Below, in pieces: positions 6,152-10,422 of a stretch of 10,422 nt of DNA (position 1 is its first letter; each line of letters opens with the position of its first letter). The notes under the pieces were generated by a model. It made no database searches and was not told where the DNA came from. It saw nothing but the letters and a program-made list of their open reading frames with translations. The DNA is from an uncultured Flavobacteriales bacterium (GTDB lineage Bacteria > Bacteroidota > Bacteroidia > CAIKAF01). The stretch is taken from NCBI GenBank assembly GCA_937925455.1, contig CALEWF010000220.1:1-10422 (forward strand). Reading direction: 5' to 3'. The position numbers and the translations under genes were made by a program.

Positions 6152-7828
6152 ATGAAACAACTCATTGAATGTGTACCTAATTTTTCGGAAGGAAGAGATG
6201 AACAAATACTGAATAAAATTGCCGAATCCATTCGAAGTGTAGAAGGTGTAAAACTGTTGGATATTGATCCGGGCAAAGCTACCAATCGCACCGTTTTTAC
6301 ATTCGTAGGTGAGCCTGAACCTGTGATTGAAGCAGCCTTTAGGGCTATAAAAACTGCAGCAGAATTAATTGATATGCGTAAGCACAAAGGCGAACATCCT
6401 CGCATGGGAGCTACGGATGTTTGCCCGTTAATTCCCATTCGAAACATTACAATGGAAGAAACGGTGGTTTATGCCAAAAAATTAGGCGAACGGGTAGGTA
6501 ACGAATTAGGCATTCCGGGGTATTATTATGAATTTGCTGCCACATCACCCCAGCGAAAAAATCTGGCGGATATAAGAGCCGGTGAATATGAAGGTTTGGA
6601 GAAAAAAATCATGCAGCCTGAATGGAAGCCCGATTTCGGTCCTCATCAATTCAATGCAAAATCAGGAGCTACAGTGATTGGTGCACGAAATTTTTTAGTA
6701 GCCTACAACATCAACTTAAATACAACCAGTACCCGAAGAGCCAATGCCATAGCCTTTGATGTACGGGAAGCAGGCCGTGTAAAAACGGATGCACAAGGCA
6801 ACCCCCTACTGGATGAAAAAGGGGAGCCGATTCGTATTCCGGGCACTTTAAAATCAGTAAAAGCCATTGGATGGTATATTGAAGAATATGGTATAGCCCA
6901 AATTTCGATGAATCTTACAGATATTACCGTAACCAGTGTGCATCAAGCCTTTGATGAAGTGAGTGAAAAAGCCCGTTTACGAGGTATTCGCGTTACAGGC
7001 TCTGAGCTGGTAGGATTAATTCCTTTGCAATGCCTCTTGGATGCCGGTAAGTATTTCCTTAAAAAACAACAACGTTCTGTTGGAGTTTCAGAAGAAGAGT
7101 TAATTAAAATAGCCGTTAAATCATTAGGACTGGATGAGCTTCGACCCTTTGACCCCAAAAAGAAAGTCATTGAATATTTATTAGAAGAAGAAAATAAGAA
7201 AAAATTAGTTGACCTATCTGCCCGGGCATTTTGTAATGAAACCGCATCCGAATCACCGGCACCCGGCGGGGGTTCTGTTTCAGCATTAGTTGGAGCTTTG
7301 GGAGCTTCGCTAACAACGATGGTAGCCAATCTTTCATCCCACAAAAAAGGATGGGACAACCGTTGGGAATATTTTTCAGAATGGGCAGAAAAAGGACAAA
7401 AACTAAAAGACGAATTACTTTTTTTGGTGGATGAAGATACTCGTTCATTCAACTACATCATGGATGCTTACAGAATGCCCAACCATACCGAAGATGAAAA
7501 ATTGCAACGCAAAAAAGCTATTCAAGAAGCAACTCGATATGCCACAGAAATACCATTTAGAGTAATGAAAACCGCATTAGCTATTTTGGATATAGCAGAA
7601 GCCATGGCAGAAAACGGGATGAAAAGTTCTATTTCTGATGTGGGGGTGGGTGCATTGTGCGTTCAAACAGCAATGAGCGGAGCATTTCTTAATGTGAAGA
7701 TTAATGCAACATCTTTAGAAGATACCGAATTTGCCAATTCGATCATTGAACAGGGAAATGAACTGATGGAAAACTTGCAATTTAAAATGCAAAAAATAAT
7801 GCAGTTGGTTCATTCCAAAATCATTTAA
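6152..7828 (+). CDS. ftcD: Bifunctional glutamate formiminotransferase / formiminotetrahydrofolate cyclodeaminase
   Basis: This cytoplasmic enzyme moves the formimino group of N-formiminoglutamate, a histidine breakdown product, to tetrahydrofolate and then deaminates it to 5,10-methenyl-tetrahydrofolate. The formiminotransferase half covers about 1-330: the N-subdomain starts at IECVPNFSEGRD (5-16) and carries KHKGEHPRMGATD (77-89), in which His82 aligns with the catalytic His of the mammalian enzyme. A linker leads to the cyclodeaminase half at about 350-558, with ESPAPGGGSVSALVGALGASL-like sequence at 367-387 and the acidic LVDEDTRSFN (425-434). Its 558 residues compare with about 541 for the mammalian protein; about 16 extra residues sit in a loop at about 210-232. 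No other histidine-utilisation gene is in the window. The patatin-domain gene begins 61 bp downstream on the same strand. The ATG follows a 40-nt leader predicted from the -7 motif at 6099-6106. Confidence 0.95.
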   Translation: MKQLIECVPNFSEGRDEQILNKIAESIRSVEGVKLLDIDPGKATNRTVFTFVGEPEPVIEAAFRAIKTAAELIDMRKHKGEHPRMGATDVCPLIPIRNITMEETVVYAKKLGERVGNELGIPGYYYEFAATSPQRKNLADIRAGEYEGLEKKIMQPEWKPDFGPHQFNAKSGATVIGARNFLVAYNINLNTTSTRRANAIAFDVREAGRVKTDAQGNPLLDEKGEPIRIPGTLKSVKAIGWYIEEYGIAQISMNLTDITVTSVHQAFDEVSEKARLRGIRVTGSELVGLIPLQCLLDAGKYFLKKQQRSVGVSEEELIKIAVKSLGLDELRPFDPKKKVIEYLLEEENKKKLVDLSARAFCNETASESPAPGGGSVSALVGALGASLTTMVANLSSHKKGWDNRWEYFSEWAEKGQKLKDELLFLVDEDTRSFNYIMDAYRMPNHTEDEKLQRKKAIQEATRYATEIPFRVMKTALAILDIAEAMAENGMKSSISDVGVGALCVQTAMSGAFLNVKINATSLEDTEFANSIIEQGNELMENLQFKMQKIMQLVHSKII

Positions 7829-7857
7829 ATCATAGGCAACTTCGAACGGGTTTTTAG

Positions 7858-7865
7858 TATCTTTA
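7858..7865 (+). promoter_or_regulatory. Possible weak -7 promoter motif before the patatin-domain gene
   Basis: TATCTTTA differs from TAnnTTTG only at the last base and lies 24 nt before the ATG at 7890, so any leader would be short. No -33 TTTG at the right distance is seen. The gene could equally be read through from ftcD, whose stop is 61 bp upstream. Confidence 0.25.
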
Positions 7866-7889
7866 TGGATAATGCAATAAATAACCAAG

Positions 7890-10178
7890 ATGTTAATAAC
7901 CTGGCTTAAGCATCCTATCTTACGAGGTATTATTTATTTCTTTCCTTTTCAATTGCTGTTATTGCACTTGCAGCGAAATCAAGGATTGCTACTGTTTTGG
8001 TTATTGGTTACCGGTTATATTACTCATTCCATTGGGGCTGATTATGGTATGCCCTACTTGTTTTTATATCCTGAATATTTGGGTGGAGTTACCATTGCAA
8101 GCTATGCCATTATTGGCTTTGCTTGGGGAGGCTTCATTATGGCTTTTAATATATCCAGCTTCATCATCAACAGTCACCGGTTCCCTTTTCTGGCTACGCT
8201 TTCACGGCCGTTTATGAAATATTCGCTGAATAATTTTATCATCCCTGCATTATTCACGATAATTTACATTTATCACATCGTATATTTTTTACGTTTTAGT
8301 GAGTTTTACTCATGGACAGATATTTATTTTCTATGCGGTTCATTTGTTGGTGGCATGATACTTTTCATATTGATTTCACTAGGTTACTTTTTATCATTTA
8401 ACCGCGATTACATTTCGGTATTTGGCATGCATCCTGAATTGCATGAAGTAGAGGGTACACGAAAAAAAAGAATTAAAAAAGTAAAAATTGGCATTGTAGA
8501 AAAAATCAATCTAAAGAATATCAAAGACAGGGAAAAGTACGCAGAAGACTGGACGGTAGAAACTTATTTACGCAATCCGTTTTCCATTCGACGAACACGC
8601 AGTGCAGAACATTATGAACGAGCCAAGTTGATGCAGATTTTTAAAAAAAACCACATTTATGCAGCCATTTTTGAAATCTTTGTATTAGTTTCACTTATAG
8701 TCTTAGGACTTTTTCGCGAAATTCCATTTTTCAAAATTCCAGCAGGGGCAAGTATCTTACTTTTTATTACTATGTTATTGATGCTGGCTGGAGCTATCCA
8801 TTTTTTAATGCGCCGATGGTCAACCGTTTTCTTTATTGGATTGTTTTTATTACTGAATTATTTATCTAGATATCCGCAATTTCATGTTACAAACTATGCT
8901 TATGGATTAGATTACAGCAATCCTGTAATTTATAAGCCTACCGATATACAGCAAGAATTATACAAAAGCAGAACTTTTGAAACAGACCGCATGTACCATT
9001 ACAGCATTTTAAATAACTGGAAAAAAAAAGTACAAAAACGTAATGGTAAAAAACCACAAATTGTAATCATCAATTGCAGTGGTGGCGGATTAAAATCAGC
9101 ATTATGGACCTTTTATTCCATTCAACAAACCGATAAAGCACTTAACGGAGAATTACTAAAACATACTTACTTGATTACCGGTTCATCCGGTGGAATGATT
9201 GGAGCCAGTTTTATTCGCGAATTATATTTATTGAAACAACTTAATCTGATAGATGACATCTATCATGATTCTCTAGCAATGAAAATTGCATCTGACTTGC
9301 TCAATCCCATAACTACTTCCATAGCTCTCAATGATTTTTTTATCCGGCTTCAATCATTTTCTGAAGGTACCTATCGCTATCCCAAAGACCGTGGCTATGC
9401 TTTTGAACGACAGCTTAATGAAAATACAGATTATTTAATGGACAAACGACTCTCTGATTATGCCCCTTACGAACAAAAAGCAATGATTCCACTCATGATA
9501 TTTTCACCTTCCATTGTTAATGATGGTAAACGATTAATTATCTCTCCGCTGCCCATGTCGTTTATGAGTTATAACGTACCCATCAATGGCAGTACCAACC
9601 ACCCCATCCTTGAGAATATTGAATTTATCCGATTGTTTAGTAAAAACAATGCACAAAATTTAAAATTCACCTCCGCTATTCGCATGAATGCTACATTCCC
9701 TTATATTTTACCTACCGTATCTCTTCCCTCCAAACCTTCAATGGAGATTATGGATGCCGGGCTACGCGATAATTATGGTACCCGAACATCCATTACCTAT
9801 CTTTTTCATGTAAAAAACTGGATCAATCAAAATACCAGTGGTGTAATACTTATCAGAACTCACGACAGCCGCCAGCCGCAATATAACCCCAAATATGTAA
9901 GAACCTATGCAGATAATTTGTTATCACCCTTAGGAGGATTATTAAACAACATTAGCAAAGTACATTTGCAAGAAAACGATCAAATGATTCAGTTTGCCAG
10001 TGCCTGGCTTAATGTCCCCATTCATGTTTTTGATTATAAACTAGCAGAAATCATTACCGGCAAAGAAATTTCTATGAGCCTGCATCTTACCAACAGAGAA
10101 AAAATGCAAATCATGAAAGCATTTGAACATCCATCCATTCAAAATAATATTGATGAGTTGAAAGAACTGCTAAAATAA
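7890..10178 (+). CDS. Multi-pass membrane protein with C-terminal patatin-like lipase domain
   Basis: The protein has 762 residues in two parts. The N-terminal part is hydrophobic, with about eight likely membrane segments (near 12-28, 33-50, 65-92, 115-135, 147-170, 256-275, 283-303 and 310-327). A basic cytoplasm-like stretch (about 180-250, with RKKRIKKVK) lies between the fifth and sixth. The part from about 388 is patatin-like: an oxyanion-hole motif CSGGGLKSA (396-404), the nucleophile elbow GSSGG (431-435) with Ser433, the segment SAIRMNATFPYILP (595-608), and DAG (622-624) with Asp622 as the second member of the Ser-Asp dyad. Both catalytic residues are present, so it is probably an active acyl hydrolase on phospholipids or lipids held at the inner membrane. 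The true substrate is unknown. It may share a transcript with ftcD, but no functional link is evident. Confidence 0.85.
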   Translation: MLITWLKHPILRGIIYFFPFQLLLLHLQRNQGLLLFWLLVTGYITHSIGADYGMPYLFLYPEYLGGVTIASYAIIGFAWGGFIMAFNISSFIINSHRFPFLATLSRPFMKYSLNNFIIPALFTIIYIYHIVYFLRFSEFYSWTDIYFLCGSFVGGMILFILISLGYFLSFNRDYISVFGMHPELHEVEGTRKKRIKKVKIGIVEKINLKNIKDREKYAEDWTVETYLRNPFSIRRTRSAEHYERAKLMQIFKKNHIYAAIFEIFVLVSLIVLGLFREIPFFKIPAGASILLFITMLLMLAGAIHFLMRRWSTVFFIGLFLLLNYLSRYPQFHVTNYAYGLDYSNPVIYKPTDIQQELYKSRTFETDRMYHYSILNNWKKKVQKRNGKKPQIVIINCSGGGLKSALWTFYSIQQTDKALNGELLKHTYLITGSSGGMIGASFIRELYLLKQLNLIDDIYHDSLAMKIASDLLNPITTSIALNDFFIRLQSFSEGTYRYPKDRGYAFERQLNENTDYLMDKRLSDYAPYEQKAMIPLMIFSPSIVNDGKRLIISPLPMSFMSYNVPINGSTNHPILENIEFIRLFSKNNAQNLKFTSAIRMNATFPYILPTVSLPSKPSMEIMDAGLRDNYGTRTSITYLFHVKNWINQNTSGVILIRTHDSRQPQYNPKYVRTYADNLLSPLGGLLNNISKVHLQENDQMIQFASAWLNVPIHVFDYKLAEIITGKEISMSLHLTNREKMQIMKAFEHPSIQNNIDELKELLK

Positions 10179-10217
10179 TGCAATTTCCATAAGTTTTTTT
10201 TATTACATTTTATCAGG

Positions 10218-10360
10218 CTGCCTATGGGGCTGTTCGCTGCAAGTCCTCGGGGCAAAGCCACACATTGCATCAGGGTAGCGGTGTCTTCGTGCCCTCAGCC
10301 CCGCTACCCTGTGCACTGTGGGCTTCGCCCCTGCGGGCTTTCCACTACCATCCCCGGCAG
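10218..10360 (-). repeat. Bipartite palindromic element, copy 2, inverted
   Basis: This 143-nt element has the same plan as 4086-4230, on the opposite strand. Read on the minus strand it begins CTGCC-GGGG (10360-10352) and ends CCCC-ATA-GGCAG (10229-10218), a basal stem with a three-nt bulge. The first conserved block, at 10334-10353, matches copy 1 at 18 of 20 positions. The second, at 10228-10249, is identical over 22 nt. The central hairpin differs entirely in sequence: arms at 10249-10281 and 10301-10331 pair except for two substitutions and two single-base bulges, around a 19-nt loop. It begins 39 nt after the patatin-domain gene and lies antisense to that gene's likely 3' untranslated region. 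Confidence 0.8.
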
Positions 10361-10383
10361 ATTTGAAGGAGAGATGTTTTTTC

Positions 10384-10417
10384 AAACCTATAAGGTCTTC
10401 AAATACCGTATAGGTTT
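10384..10417. terminator. Hairpin terminator, possibly bidirectional
   Basis: Arms AAACCTATAAGGT (10384-10396) and ACCGTATAGGTTT (10405-10417) pair at 12 of 13 positions around an 8-nt loop. T-rich sequence follows on the plus strand, and a T-run flanks the left side at 10376-10382. It lies about 205 bp after the patatin-domain gene. If it is that gene's terminator, the element at 10218-10360 would be copied into the mRNA tail. The other possible user, a gene beyond the right edge, is not visible. Confidence 0.55.
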
Positions 10418-10422
10418 TGATT

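Noticed and set aside
6943..7452. 169- and 93-residue minus-strand open frames inside ftcD
   Set aside because: Both are antisense to a clearly conserved enzyme and are low-complexity shadows.
10179..10217. T-run after the patatin-domain gene as an intrinsic terminator
   Set aside because: No hairpin precedes the T-run. The better candidate is the hairpin at 10384-10417.
10203..10385. 60-residue minus-strand open frame over element 2
   Set aside because: Arg/Gly/Pro-rich translation of the palindromic element, with no protein-like pattern and no similarity to the frame over element 1.

Overview
This window looks like chromosome of an AT-rich member of the Bacteroidota. The evidence is a type IX secretion (T9SS) C-terminal sorting domain on one secreted protein, a large surface protein with SprB-type repeats, start sites with A/T-rich leaders instead of Shine-Dalgarno motifs, and two matches to the Bacteroidota -7 promoter motif TAnnTTTG. 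No tRNA, rRNA, CRISPR array, transposase or phage gene is visible. The family or genus cannot be told from this sequence.

Layout from left to right. (1) Positions 1-2654, minus strand: the first 884 residues of a large secreted PKD/SprB-repeat protein whose C-terminus lies beyond the left edge. Its visible end is an array of 77-residue repeats with an exact 231 bp period. (2) Positions 2655-2970: a divergent, AT-rich intergenic region with a few operator-like repeats. (3) Positions 2971-4017, plus: heme A synthase (ctaA/COX15). (4) Positions 4086-4230: a 145-nt palindromic element between two converging genes. (5) Positions 4266-6065, minus: a secreted peptidylarginine/agmatine deiminase-family enzyme with a signal peptide and a T9SS tail, built like the Porphyromonas enzyme PPAD. 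(6) Positions 6066-6151: a short divergent promoter region in which two -7 motifs overlap face to face. (7) Positions 6152-7828, plus: bifunctional formiminotransferase-cyclodeaminase (histidine catabolism and folate one-carbon metabolism). (8) Positions 7890-10178, plus: a large membrane protein ending in a patatin-like lipase domain. (9) Positions 10218-10360: a second copy of the palindromic element, inverted. (10) Positions 10384-10417: a terminator-like hairpin.

The five genes do not form an obvious pathway. Two encode exported surface or secreted proteins, two are housekeeping metabolic enzymes and one is a membrane lipase-like protein. Only the last two plus-strand genes are close enough (61 bp apart) to share a transcript.

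The most unusual signal is non-coding. The two elements, about 6 kb apart, share two conserved sequence blocks. They are closed by a basal stem in which all seven variable base pairs differ between the copies yet remain paired, and each carries a long central hairpin of unrelated sequence. This pattern points to a structured, dispersed repeat family.
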